A stretch of DNA of 38,379 nucleotides from positions 1 to 38,379 of the IMG/VR virus record IMGVR_UViG_3300032829_000026; one strand, given 5' to 3'. The translations under genes were made by a program, and so were the position numbers. Below the pieces are notes generated by a model. It worked only from the letters and a program-made list of their open reading frames with translations. It searched no databases and had not been told where the DNA came from. This DNA is from a virus. The first letter of the stretch is position 1. Each line of letters opens with the position of its first letter. This document shows, one piece after another, positions 25,080-34,231 of this stretch.

Positions 25080-27401
25080 ATGGCTCCAAAAAGATCAAAC
25101 ATAGATTTAACACTATTAGGCGTTCTTGGTGAAAATCTTGGAAATGGAAATGAAATTTTTAAAGAAATATATAATGGTACTACTATTAGGTTAAGAACAT
25201 TAATTGCAAGTGGTGGAACAAAAATAATAACTAATGGAGATAAAATAGTAATATCAGGTGCAACTGTTGGAGCAGGAACAGGTGATATTACAAATGGTTC
25301 AAATAGAGGAAGTGGAATAGGCATTTTTGATCAAAAATCGGGTACAACACTAACATTTAAATCAATATCATCATTAACTCCTACTTTATTAAAAATAACA
25401 AATACATCAAATACTATATTTTTATCTGGTGGTACATCAAATGCAAATCCTGCTGGCTTAAATAAACAAATACAATATAATAAAAATAATACATTTGGAG
25501 CTGATGGTAATTTTACTTATGATTATACTGGAAATACATTAACAATTGCTAGTGGTTTAACCCCAAGTATTGGAAAAAATAATTTAATAAATAAATCAGT
25601 TATTATTGGATGTAATAATATTGGATTCGGAAATAGTATTGTTTGTGGTAATAATAATATTTCGAATATAACATCAACATCAACAATTAATGGTAATTGT
25701 AATTTAATAATAGGATCTCCAAATACTTATTTAAATAGTTGTGGAAATGTTATTAATGGAAATGGTATTTTTTGTAATTCTTCTAATGGTATAATGATTG
25801 GATGTGGTAATAGTCTTACTTGTCAACAATATTATAATGTTATTGGAACTAATAATTTATTAACAACAAATTCTGCATTACCTACATATAATAGAATTTT
25901 AGGATATGGTAATACTATTTCTAGTTCACTTGGTTGTCATACTATAATAGGTAATACTAATTATATTGGACAATCAACAAATGATATTAAAATATTTGGA
26001 AATGGTAATAGTGTTTGTTGTGGTACATCTATGCTATTATTAAATAGTATAGGTAATAGTATAACTGGCTATTCAGGTTGTTTTAATTATGCTACTTTTA
26101 TTGGAATTACTAATTATAATACTTCATTGTGTTTACCAGTAAGTAATTATAGTACATATGCACTAATATCTAATTTAGGTATTATTTGTACTCCATTAAG
26201 TGGTTCAACTTCTAATGATTTATTACTAACTTGGAGCCCAACTGATAAAAAAGTTAAGAGAATAACATTTAGTAGTCTTGTTTTTAATGTAACACCAGCT
26301 GGCGGTAATGCTGAAATACAAATAAATAATTTAGGTGCATTTGGAACAAGTAATAAATTTAAATATGGCATTTCATGTGATACATTAGAAATAGGCAATG
26401 TATCAAATACATGTACTTGTTGTTCAATAATTGTTGGCGGTAGTAGCTTAAATAGTATTTGTTGTAGTAATTTAAATTTAACAATAGGAACTGGTAATAA
26501 AATAGAAAAAAATAATTATGGTCTTGTTGTTGGAACCTCTAATACAATTTGTAATACATCAACAACAACATCAAGTACAGAATTTATACTTGGAGCAAGT
26601 AATATACTTTGTCATTCAGCTGTTGCAGATTTAAATCATACTTTTAGAAGTGTATTTAATGGCTATAATAATATGATTGGATGTTCAAGTTATGCTAGTA
26701 TTATAAATAGTTGTAATTCATGTATTTGTTATTCATCAAATAGAACAATAATAAATTCAACAAATACATCATTATTTGATAATACACCTGGAGCACAAGG
26801 AACAAATATAACTTTAGCATCATTAAATAATTTTTGCTTAAATTCATTATCGTCATATAATTATGGTTGTCATTTAATAACTGGGAATTTAGCTATTGCT
26901 TGTACTCCATTAAGTGGTTCAACTAGTGATGATGTTATGGTTTGGAATAATACTGATAAAAAAGTAAAAAGAGTTGCTCAATCATCAATTGGTGGAACTA
27001 ATCTTGTACAAAAAGTAAGTGTAACATTAACCCCAACACAAATAATGAATAATACTTATGTACAAATATTATCATCACCAGGTATTAATAAAATAATAAT
27101 GCCTTTAAATGTTATATCAATGTTAAATTGGGTAAATGGAAATATAATATATAATGCAGCAAATGAATATCTTTTATCATTTAGTAATAATGGAATTGAT
27201 GAAATTGCTGAAGCTGGTGGGCCTGATGCTGATTTTTTAACAAGAAATTATAAATCAATAACAAACGTTGATTTTAATTATTTAGGTGTTGCATTAAGTG
27301 GAAATTTACCATTATATGTAGGTAATTTAACTAATATGTCTCCACCTTCTGGTAATAGTACTTTAACAATAACAATAACATATATAATTTTAGATATTTA
27401 A
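25080..27401 (+). CDS. Cysteine-rich beta-solenoid-like tail fibre
   Basis: 773 residues with about 28 Cys, mostly between residues 180 and 620, unusual for a phage structural protein. This region has short GN-rich repeats (IIGCNNIGFGNSIVCGNNN, IMIGCGNSLTC) like rungs of a beta-solenoid or YadA-type head. A module ending CTPLSGSTSNDLLLTW...TDKKVKRITFSSL (about 370-398) recurs as CTPLSGSTSDDVMVWNNTDKKVKRVAQSSI (about 608-637). The C-terminal 130 residues (VSVTLTPTQIMNNTYVQIL, SPGINKIIMPLNV) look like a receptor-binding beta-sandwich. It is expressed from a late-type motif and is followed by the lysis pair. The repeats suggest trimeric assembly. Confidence 0.75.
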   Translation: MAPKRSNIDLTLLGVLGENLGNGNEIFKEIYNGTTIRLRTLIASGGTKIITNGDKIVISGATVGAGTGDITNGSNRGSGIGIFDQKSGTTLTFKSISSLTPTLLKITNTSNTIFLSGGTSNANPAGLNKQIQYNKNNTFGADGNFTYDYTGNTLTIASGLTPSIGKNNLINKSVIIGCNNIGFGNSIVCGNNNISNITSTSTINGNCNLIIGSPNTYLNSCGNVINGNGIFCNSSNGIMIGCGNSLTCQQYYNVIGTNNLLTTNSALPTYNRILGYGNTISSSLGCHTIIGNTNYIGQSTNDIKIFGNGNSVCCGTSMLLLNSIGNSITGYSGCFNYATFIGITNYNTSLCLPVSNYSTYALISNLGIICTPLSGSTSNDLLLTWSPTDKKVKRITFSSLVFNVTPAGGNAEIQINNLGAFGTSNKFKYGISCDTLEIGNVSNTCTCCSIIVGGSSLNSICCSNLNLTIGTGNKIEKNNYGLVVGTSNTICNTSTTTSSTEFILGASNILCHSAVADLNHTFRSVFNGYNNMIGCSSYASIINSCNSCICYSSNRTIINSTNTSLFDNTPGAQGTNITLASLNNFCLNSLSSYNYGCHLITGNLAIACTPLSGSTSDDVMVWNNTDKKVKRVAQSSIGGTNLVQKVSVTLTPTQIMNNTYVQILSSPGINKIIMPLNVISMLNWVNGNIIYNAANEYLLSFSNNGIDEIAEAGGPDADFLTRNYKSITNVDFNYLGVALSGNLPLYVGNLTNMSPPSGNSTLTITITYIILDI

Positions 27402-27416
27402 TAAAAATAATAATTT

Positions 27417-27971
27417 ATGAAAGAAGAAGATATTAAAACAGGTGATGTTTATTTAGTAAACGGAAGAAATGAAAAGGGCAAACAAACTTTTTTATCCAAA
27501 GCTATTGATTGGTGGATGAAAGTTTATGCAAAAAAATATAACATAAAGTATGATTGGATTGGAAGTCATGCTGCAACTTTTTTATGGATTGGAAAAAATC
27601 TATATCTTGGGGAGAGCATAGATAATGGTTTTCATATTAGAAAATTTAAAGCACATTATGATTTTGAAAAAGATGATTTTTGTGTATTAAAACCAATAAA
27701 ACCATATACTGAAGAAGAACAAGAAAAAATTGTTGAATTAATAATTAGTTTACAAGTAGTAAACGTATTTTACAAATATACAAATTTTATATTTTGGCCA
27801 ATTTATATTGTTTTTGGTATAAATTTATTTGGTAAAACAAGAAAATTTACATATTGCTATGAATCAACAGATATGATAATGAAAGAAATGAATAGAAGTG
27901 TAGCAAAAGATATATATGTGTCAAGTTTTTTTGATTTATATAATAATGAAAATTATAAAAAAGAAAAATAA
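27417..27971 (+). CDS. Permuted papain-like (YiiX/NlpC-P60-type) hydrolase
   Basis: 184 residues. The order His-Glu-Cys fits the permuted NlpC/P60-like fold: H51 in GSHAATFLW, E66 in YLGESIDNGFHI, and C147 in FTYCYESTDMIM (like the CSE motif of that family). KTGDVYLVNGR opens the domain, as in YiiX-type proteins. A hydrophobic patch (NFIFWPIYIVFGINLFG, about 123-139) precedes the Cys strand and may be part of the fold or a membrane contact. The next gene, a muramidase, starts 2 nt after the stop, so the two may form a lysis or virion-penetration pair. Substrate (peptide, amide or ester) is unknown. Confidence 0.65.
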   Translation: MKEEDIKTGDVYLVNGRNEKGKQTFLSKAIDWWMKVYAKKYNIKYDWIGSHAATFLWIGKNLYLGESIDNGFHIRKFKAHYDFEKDDFCVLKPIKPYTEEEQEKIVELIISLQVVNVFYKYTNFIFWPIYIVFGINLFGKTRKFTYCYESTDMIMKEMNRSVAKDIYVSSFFDLYNNENYKKEK

Positions 27972-27973
27972 AT

Positions 27974-28558
27974 ATGGATAACTCAATAATAATTAAAGTT
28001 GCTAAAGAAAATAGCTTAGAACCAGCAGCAGTTAAAGCTGTTATAAGTGTCGAAAGTGGTGGTAATGGATTTTTAAGTAATAATTTACCGAAAATATTAT
28101 TTGAAGGACATATATTTTGGAAAGAATTATTAAATCATAATATAGATCCAAATAAATATATTAAAGGTAATGAAAATATATTGTATCAAAAATGGACAAC
28201 ACAATATTATTCAGAAGATCAATATAAAAGATTAGAAAAAGCTAAATTAATAAATCAAGAATGTGCATTATTATCTGCTAGTTGGGGATTATTTCAAATA
28301 ATGGGATTTAATTTTAAATCTTGTGGCTATAATAGTGTACTTGATTATGTTAATGATATGTATAAAAATGAAGATTTACAATTACAAGCATTTATTAATT
28401 TTATAAAAAATGATTCTAATGGAAATAAATATGATGCATTAAAAAATAAAAATTGGAAATTATTTGCAAGTTTATATAATGGCCCTAAATATTATGAAAA
28501 TAATTATGATATTAAACTTGAAAAATATTATAAAGAAAATATAAATTTAAATAGTTAA
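27974..28558 (+). CDS. PF11860-type N-acetylmuramidase (endolysin)
   Basis: 194 residues. The family pattern is clear: AAVKAVISVESGGNGF with E27 as the likely catalytic acid, NLPKILFEGHIFWKEL, and SASWGLFQIMGFN (about 103-115), then FINFIKND and YNGPKYYENNY. This matches the DUF3380/muramidase fold of phage endolysins, with no extra cell-wall-binding domain and no signal peptide, so release into the periplasm needs a holin or other partner. I saw no holin in the window. It is 2 nt from the upstream hydrolase and 1 nt from the downstream structural gene. Confidence 0.88.
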   Translation: MDNSIIIKVAKENSLEPAAVKAVISVESGGNGFLSNNLPKILFEGHIFWKELLNHNIDPNKYIKGNENILYQKWTTQYYSEDQYKRLEKAKLINQECALLSASWGLFQIMGFNFKSCGYNSVLDYVNDMYKNEDLQLQAFINFIKNDSNGNKYDALKNKNWKLFASLYNGPKYYENNYDIKLEKYYKENINLNS

Positions 28559-28559
28559 A

Positions 28560-29627
28560 ATGACAGATATTATTGTTGGTAATTATAAAACGACATCTTA
28601 TAGTATTGATAATAATTCAAAAAGAATTATTGTTAAAAATATGTTTGATAAATTTGATAAAACAACAATTAAATTAATTGCTAAACAAAATTATCCCGGT
28701 TTTATTATTGGAGCACCTAGTTCATGGTTGAGTGGTACAACAATAAATGATGCAACTAATAATAACACTGCACCAGGTGCATTAACAGCTGGTTCTCCAA
28801 CTACAGGAGGAAGTGTTAATCTTGGTGCACATAGTTATAAAGTTACTTTTGTTAATCAATATGGTGGACAAACAGCATTAGGAACAGTATCAAGTACTAT
28901 TATAGCAACTACAAATAATAAAACAGTACCATTAACAAATATTCCTACTGGTGCAACTGGTACTGGTACAGTTGGAAGATATATTTATAGAACAATAAGT
29001 GGAAATACTGGTAATTATAAATTATTAACAAAAATAAATGATAACATAACAACATCATATATAGATACAAAACCTGATAGTCAATTAGGTGTTGATGGTC
29101 CTCTACTAAATGATTCATCAATATATGCTATTGATATTGATAGTAGTTTACCATCATTATTAAGTGGTGATAGTATGTTTATTTATTATCAAGCATTAGA
29201 AAATGTTATAGATTATGATCTTGATGTTGAAAAAATTGTAAATCAATCACCTGAATGGTCGCATTATACTGATCAATCTGAACCAATAGATTATAGTAAT
29301 CAAGCATCTGGTACAACAAGAGATGTTTTATATGTATCAGGATATGAAAATTTTTTTATAGGACTTGTTGGAAGTGCAGGTGCTAGTAGTAGAATAACTG
29401 TAACATTTCAAATTCCATTAAAATCTTCATGTGTTGATACTGATGATGTTAATTGGAAAGATATTACAAAAGATTTAACAGGATTAGATAATATTTATGT
29501 AAATCCTAGTGGTTCTGTTACATTATATTGGATATGGAATATTTTTCCAACAGAAAGATTAATGATAAAATCTGTTTTTGGAGGTGCATCAACAAATACA
29601 TTAACAATATCAACTAAACTCGCATAA
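28560..29627 (+). CDS. Virion structural protein with Fn3-like domain
   Basis: 355 residues. Residues about 75-180 contain a Fn3-like module (HSYKVTFVNQYGGQTALG, GTVGRYIYRTISGNTGNYKL, NITTSYIDTKPDSQLG) of the type inserted in many phage structural proteins. The C-terminal part is beta-rich (VLYVSGYENFFIGLVGSAG, VTLYWIWNIFPTERL). It starts 1 nt after the endolysin gene and is followed after 1 nt by another gene. The location among tail genes suggests a tail or baseplate-associated surface protein, not proven. Confidence 0.65.
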   Translation: MTDIIVGNYKTTSYSIDNNSKRIIVKNMFDKFDKTTIKLIAKQNYPGFIIGAPSSWLSGTTINDATNNNTAPGALTAGSPTTGGSVNLGAHSYKVTFVNQYGGQTALGTVSSTIIATTNNKTVPLTNIPTGATGTGTVGRYIYRTISGNTGNYKLLTKINDNITTSYIDTKPDSQLGVDGPLLNDSSIYAIDIDSSLPSLLSGDSMFIYYQALENVIDYDLDVEKIVNQSPEWSHYTDQSEPIDYSNQASGTTRDVLYVSGYENFFIGLVGSAGASSRITVTFQIPLKSSCVDTDDVNWKDITKDLTGLDNIYVNPSGSVTLYWIWNIFPTERLMIKSVFGGASTNTLTISTKLA

Positions 29628-29628
29628 T

Positions 29629-30186
29629 ATGTTTATTAATTTAGGATTTGTACTAAATGGTCATCCAGCACAAAATAATGATTCAAGTGATTTAATATCT
29701 AAAGAATTAGCTAGAGAAATATTTCAATATATTGCTATAAATGGAAAAGATTATAATAATATTAATTCATTTGCTGAAATATTAAGACAAAAATTTTTTG
29801 TAAGTAATAGAGTAGGTAAAGAAATTATAATACAATCAATGGAACTTAGATTAGTATGTGCAAATTGGATGAATTGTAATGCAACAACAGGTGTTGATGA
29901 AAATAATGAAGATATATTAAATACTACAGAACCAAATTCATTAGATGAATTAAAACAAGATGCATTTTTTACTTGTAACAGAGATTTATCAAATTATGAT
30001 CCTATTTATACAGTTAATTCATTAGAAGAAGCAATAACAGAATTTAATTATGTTATTGATTTAATTGTTATTTGGTCTAAAATTGATGGTAGTGGTGATT
30101 GGGAATATTATAAAATTAAAGTTTTAGAAAATTATGATTTTGAAACTTTAAATAATCAAATTATACAAGCAAGATTAAATTTATAA
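29629..30186 (+). CDS. Hypothetical structural-region protein
   Basis: 185 residues, mainly helical in the N-terminal half (LISKELAREIFQYIA, SFAEILRQKFFVSNRVGKEII), with a C-terminal alpha/beta part (LEEAITEFNYVIDLIVIWSK). It is unrecognised. It sits 1 nt after the Fn3-type structural gene and 6 nt before another virion protein, all within one late transcription unit, so it may be a tail or baseplate component or a chaperone. Confidence 0.6.
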   Translation: MFINLGFVLNGHPAQNNDSSDLISKELAREIFQYIAINGKDYNNINSFAEILRQKFFVSNRVGKEIIIQSMELRLVCANWMNCNATTGVDENNEDILNTTEPNSLDELKQDAFFTCNRDLSNYDPIYTVNSLEEAITEFNYVIDLIVIWSKIDGSGDWEYYKIKVLENYDFETLNNQIIQARLNL

Positions 30187-30192
30187 TTAAAT

Positions 30193-31422
30193 ATGGCATT
30201 AATACAAACAAATTTAAATAAACAACCTATTATTTTAGGCGATTCAGCATCAAATGATAGTTTTGGAAGATTAAGAGTTTCAGAACCATATTCATTGATT
30301 GATACTGTTTTTCAATATGGTACTAATCCATTATTTTGGCAATCATATTTTCCTAGTGGAGGTAGTATTACTCATTTACCAAATGAATCTGCTATTCAAT
30401 TATCTGCAACTACTGTTAATGGATGTGTTTTAATTAGACAATCATTTGATTATTTTCGTTATCAACCAGGACGTTCTCAAACACTTCTTATGACTGGTGT
30501 TATGGGTGCAAAAAAAACAAATGTAACACAAAGATTAGGCTTATTTGATGATAGTAATGGTTTATTTTTTGAACAAGATGGTACTAATTTAAAAATAGTT
30601 GTTAGAACATATACATCTGGTTCTGTCGTAAATAATAGTATTAATCAATCATCATGGAATATTGATAAATTAGATGGAACTGGCCAATCTCAACTTCAAT
30701 TAGATATGTCTAAAGCACAAATATTTATTATTGATTTTGAATGGCTTGGGGTTGGGCGTATAAGATTTGGTTTTAATATTAATGGTATTACATATTATTG
30801 TCATCAAGTATTAAATGCTAATAGTATTAATACTGTTTATATGACAACAGCTAATTTACCTTTAAGATATGAATTAAGAAATACTGGTACTGTTGCTTCC
30901 ACAACAATAATGAAACAATTATGTTCTGTTGTAATGAGTGAAGGTGGAACTAAAGAATATGGCATTATGCATACTGCAAGTAATGGAGCAACAGCAATAG
31001 CTGTTACTACAAGACGAGCTATATTAAGTATAAGACCTAAAACAACTTTTAATAGTATTGTTAATAGAGGAATTATTTCGCCTGAACAATTTAATATTTT
31101 TTCAGATTCTGATATTTATTATGAAATTGTTCATAATGGTACATTAGGCGGTTCACCATCATTTACATCAGTTAGTACAAATTCTATTGTTGAATATGAC
31201 GTTGCTGGTACAACAGTTACAGGTGGTGAAGTTATTGATGCTGGATATTTACCGGCAAGTGCTGGTGGTATACAATATAGTTTTTTAAATAATATTTTTA
31301 TTAGATTGCCATTATCCTTAGATATAAATGGAGCAAACCCAAAAAATTTATCAGTTGTTATAACATCACTTAGTGGTACAGCAAATGTTCGTGCAACTTT
31401 AAAATTTAGAGAATTATATTAA
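30193..31422 (+). CDS. Conserved phage virion protein, SFGRLRVSEP type
   Basis: 409 residues, beta-rich. The N-terminal motif SFGRLRVSEPYSLIDTVFQYG and the QSFDYFRYQPGRSQTLLMTG, VTQRLGLFDDSNGLFFEQDG and FEWLGVGRIRFGFNING stretches are features of a structural protein family that I associate from memory with many phages, including marine ones. The fold may be a jelly roll with a host-surface role. It is the last gene of the transcription unit that contains the lysis pair. The function remains unspecified. Confidence 0.7.
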   Translation: MALIQTNLNKQPIILGDSASNDSFGRLRVSEPYSLIDTVFQYGTNPLFWQSYFPSGGSITHLPNESAIQLSATTVNGCVLIRQSFDYFRYQPGRSQTLLMTGVMGAKKTNVTQRLGLFDDSNGLFFEQDGTNLKIVVRTYTSGSVVNNSINQSSWNIDKLDGTGQSQLQLDMSKAQIFIIDFEWLGVGRIRFGFNINGITYYCHQVLNANSINTVYMTTANLPLRYELRNTGTVASTTIMKQLCSVVMSEGGTKEYGIMHTASNGATAIAVTTRRAILSIRPKTTFNSIVNRGIISPEQFNIFSDSDIYYEIVHNGTLGGSPSFTSVSTNSIVEYDVAGTTVTGGEVIDAGYLPASAGGIQYSFLNNIFIRLPLSLDINGANPKNLSVVITSLSGTANVRATLKFRELY

Positions 31423-31443
31423 TAATTTATAATTACTATTTAA

Positions 31444-31460
31444 CTATTTATATAAAAATT
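31444..31460 (+). promoter_or_regulatory. Late-type promoter motif (ACTATTTATATAAAAAT)
   Basis: TATTTATA at 31445-31452 ends 13 nt before the ATG at 31466, the same spacing as at 3671. Confidence 0.5.
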
Positions 31461-31465
31461 AAATA

Positions 31466-34213
31466 ATGTCATCAGTTTTTACAACAAAAATAAATTTAAT
31501 TAATGATAAAGTATATCAATTAACAGGTGATACATTAAGTTTATCTGGTAATACAAATATAAGAAAATTACAATATTTAGAAGATGATTCAGCTAATTAT
31601 AATAATAGATCTGTTATTGATAAAGGTTATTTAGATTATAGATTTAATAATTTTACAGGAAGTTCAAGCATTTTAGTTAGTGGAGCAACAAATGGTTTAA
31701 CATTAAATAATAAAAATGTTGAATTAGGTGGAAATTTAATAAAAAATACTGACATTGATATTAATAATTATAATTTTAGATTAGGCGAATTAAGTAGTTT
31801 TGGTGCTTATTTTTATATTAATTCATCATTAGTTGAATTATCAAATTATTATAATGGTGTTAATAATTCAAAAATCTTAATGTATTTTACTGGAACTACT
31901 AAATCTACATTAAAATTACAATCAACAACAAGTGGAAATACAGCAGGATATATAATTAATCAAAATGGATTACAAGCATTAAATAATTATTATTCTAATA
32001 ATATTAATAATCCTCGTTGGATACCTGATAAACAATATATTGATAGTTTAACAGGAAATACTGTTTTATTAGTTAATAAAACATATACTCAATTATATAA
32101 TATGCTAACAGGTGGAACATTAACTAAAGGGCAATATTATAGAATTACAGATTTTAAAACAATATATCAATTACAAAATACAAGTGAAATATTATCAGGA
32201 AATACAGAACCATTAATATTATATGCTTTAGAAACAAATAAAATTAGTAATTTAGTTAAATCTGAAAAATATCCTAATGATATTATTGAATATGATATTT
32301 ATGATAATTCTTGTGAAGATGGAACATGGGATCAATCATTACAAAGATATACAGGCGGTACATTTAGAAAAGGAAAAATTACATATAGAAAAGATACAAA
32401 TATAAATTTATCAACATATTATGATTGGCGTAATGTAAAATTTAGAAGATGGGCTGTTAATGCAACATTATGGAATGTTAGTTCAGCATATAATAAAAAT
32501 AATGTATCAAAGAGTCCTATTGATGGAAATTTATATGTAGCTAAATTTAATGTAACTGGTGGTACTGATCCTAGTATAAATTCTAATTGGAAATTATGGT
32601 TAAATATAACGACAAATACTCAATATTGGTCATGGACATCAGTTACTAATAATTTTGATATTGGAGGTATTTTAACAAATAATCTTATTATTAATAATTC
32701 AATACCTAATGTTGATTATAAAGATTTTTATACATTTACATTAATTGATGACTTAACAAATAGTAGTGGAATTATTACAGGTGGTACTTCTGGCGGAACA
32801 ATAGGATTAGGCTATAGAAATATTGAAATAGGAAAATTAAATAAAGATTATATTGAATATTATTATGATTTAACTGATTTACATAATAATATTATTTTTT
32901 ATTTATTTTTATTAGTATCTGGAAGTGAATTTAATATTATAAATGTTAAAATAAATAATAATTCTCTTTGGAATACAATAAATGCTGATTATTTTTTTAA
33001 TAATAATATTGATAGTGATTTTATAAAAAATTGTATTGTAGGTAATAAATTTAATAATAATACTATTAATAAAAAGTTTCAAAGAAATATTACATATAAT
33101 GAATTTAATGATAATAATATTAATATTTTATTTGATAGTAATATAATTAGTAATATTTTTCAAAGTAATTTTATTAATAATAATTTTAATCATAATAAAA
33201 TATCAAATAATTTTTATGATAATGAAATTAATGATTATTTTTATAATAATATAATTGATATTAATTTTTATAATAATAATTTAAATTTTGAATTTCAAAA
33301 TAATTTAATTGGAGCAAATTTTAATAATAATGTCGTTGGTAATTCTTTTGATACTAATATTATAACAGATTATTTTAACAATAATGAAATTGGAAATAAA
33401 TTTTATAGCAATATTATTGGAGATAATTTTTATTATAATACTGTAGGTAACTTTTTTAATAATAATACTATTAATTCTTTTAATAATAATACAATTGGTA
33501 ATTATTTTTATAATAATAATATTTATGATTTTTATTATAATACTGTAGGTAATAATTTTTATAACAATATATTAACTGGTACTAGTTTTGTATATAATTT
33601 TATAACTAATAATTTTTATAATAATAAAATTGGTAATAATTTTTATAGAAATGAAATTGGTATAGAATTTAATCACAATATAATTGGAAATGGATTTTTT
33701 TATAATAAAATTGATAATAATTTTTATAATAATATAATTGTTAATGATTCATTTCAACAAAATAGCATTGGAAATAATTTTCAAGAAAATAATATTAATA
33801 ACTCATTTCAACAAAATAGTATTGGAAATAATTTTCAAGAAAATATATTAAATAAAAATTTTGATAATAGTAATATAAATAATACATTTTATTCTAATAT
33901 AACAAATAAAGAAGTATCTTATAATATAATAATTGTAACAGGTAATACAACATTATTTGGTTCTGAACTTAAATTATTAATAAATCATACAACAGGTATT
34001 ACAATAACATTAAATTCAACTCCAATTAATAATACTACATTTAAAATAAAAGATATTTCTGGTAATGCTTTTACTTATAATATAATTATTGATGGTAATG
34101 GTAAAAATATTGATGGCAATTCAACAACATCAATAAATACAAATTATGGCGCAGTAGAATTAATGTTTAATGATACAACAAATTCATGGTATAGTACAGG
34201 ATTTGTAAATTAA
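31466..34213 (+). CDS. Giant fibre with nonapeptide-ladder beta-helix
   Basis: 915 residues. The N-terminal module (DKVYQLTGDTLSLSGNTNI, about 13-31) is shared with the protein at 19013. Residues about 205-250 have TYTQLYNMLTGGTLTKGQYY and YRITDF, another surface module, then CEDGTWDQSLQRY and related beta segments. From about 505 to 810 comes a ladder of roughly 33 nine-residue units with consensus [IVL]xxNFxxNx (IGNNFYRNE, IGNKFYSNI, VGNNFYNNI), probably a beta-helical shaft. The C-terminal 90 residues (FKIKDISGNAFTYNIII, INTNYGAVELMFND, STGFVN) are shared with the C-terminus of the protein at 16566. It is probably a long receptor-binding fibre. Confidence 0.8.
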   Translation: MSSVFTTKINLINDKVYQLTGDTLSLSGNTNIRKLQYLEDDSANYNNRSVIDKGYLDYRFNNFTGSSSILVSGATNGLTLNNKNVELGGNLIKNTDIDINNYNFRLGELSSFGAYFYINSSLVELSNYYNGVNNSKILMYFTGTTKSTLKLQSTTSGNTAGYIINQNGLQALNNYYSNNINNPRWIPDKQYIDSLTGNTVLLVNKTYTQLYNMLTGGTLTKGQYYRITDFKTIYQLQNTSEILSGNTEPLILYALETNKISNLVKSEKYPNDIIEYDIYDNSCEDGTWDQSLQRYTGGTFRKGKITYRKDTNINLSTYYDWRNVKFRRWAVNATLWNVSSAYNKNNVSKSPIDGNLYVAKFNVTGGTDPSINSNWKLWLNITTNTQYWSWTSVTNNFDIGGILTNNLIINNSIPNVDYKDFYTFTLIDDLTNSSGIITGGTSGGTIGLGYRNIEIGKLNKDYIEYYYDLTDLHNNIIFYLFLLVSGSEFNIINVKINNNSLWNTINADYFFNNNIDSDFIKNCIVGNKFNNNTINKKFQRNITYNEFNDNNINILFDSNIISNIFQSNFINNNFNHNKISNNFYDNEINDYFYNNIIDINFYNNNLNFEFQNNLIGANFNNNVVGNSFDTNIITDYFNNNEIGNKFYSNIIGDNFYYNTVGNFFNNNTINSFNNNTIGNYFYNNNIYDFYYNTVGNNFYNNILTGTSFVYNFITNNFYNNKIGNNFYRNEIGIEFNHNIIGNGFFYNKIDNNFYNNIIVNDSFQQNSIGNNFQENNINNSFQQNSIGNNFQENILNKNFDNSNINNTFYSNITNKEVSYNIIIVTGNTTLFGSELKLLINHTTGITITLNSTPINNTTFKIKDISGNAFTYNIIIDGNGKNIDGNSTTSINTNYGAVELMFNDTTNSWYSTGFVN
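32980..33897 (+). repeat. 27-bp coding repeat ladder (nine-residue units)
   Basis: About 33 imperfect 27-bp units encode [IVL]xxNFxxNx. The 42-nt stretch at 33749-33790 recurs at 33803-33844 with one mismatch, a 54-nt (two-unit) period, showing recent expansion. Confidence 0.8.
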
Positions 34214-34231
34214 TAAAATAAAAATATTAAT

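Noticed and set aside
25049-25324. Minus-strand ORF opposite the cysteine-rich fibre
   Set aside because: It is a mirror of the AT-rich plus-strand coding region. The Pro- and Val-rich product is typical of antisense frames. Other minus-strand ORFs inside plus-strand genes (5924, 7078, 13149, 14188, 24261, 26147) were rejected for the same reason.
15540-34213. Diversity-generating retroelement acting on fibres
   Set aside because: No reverse transcriptase gene or template repeat with adenine-biased differences is visible in the window.
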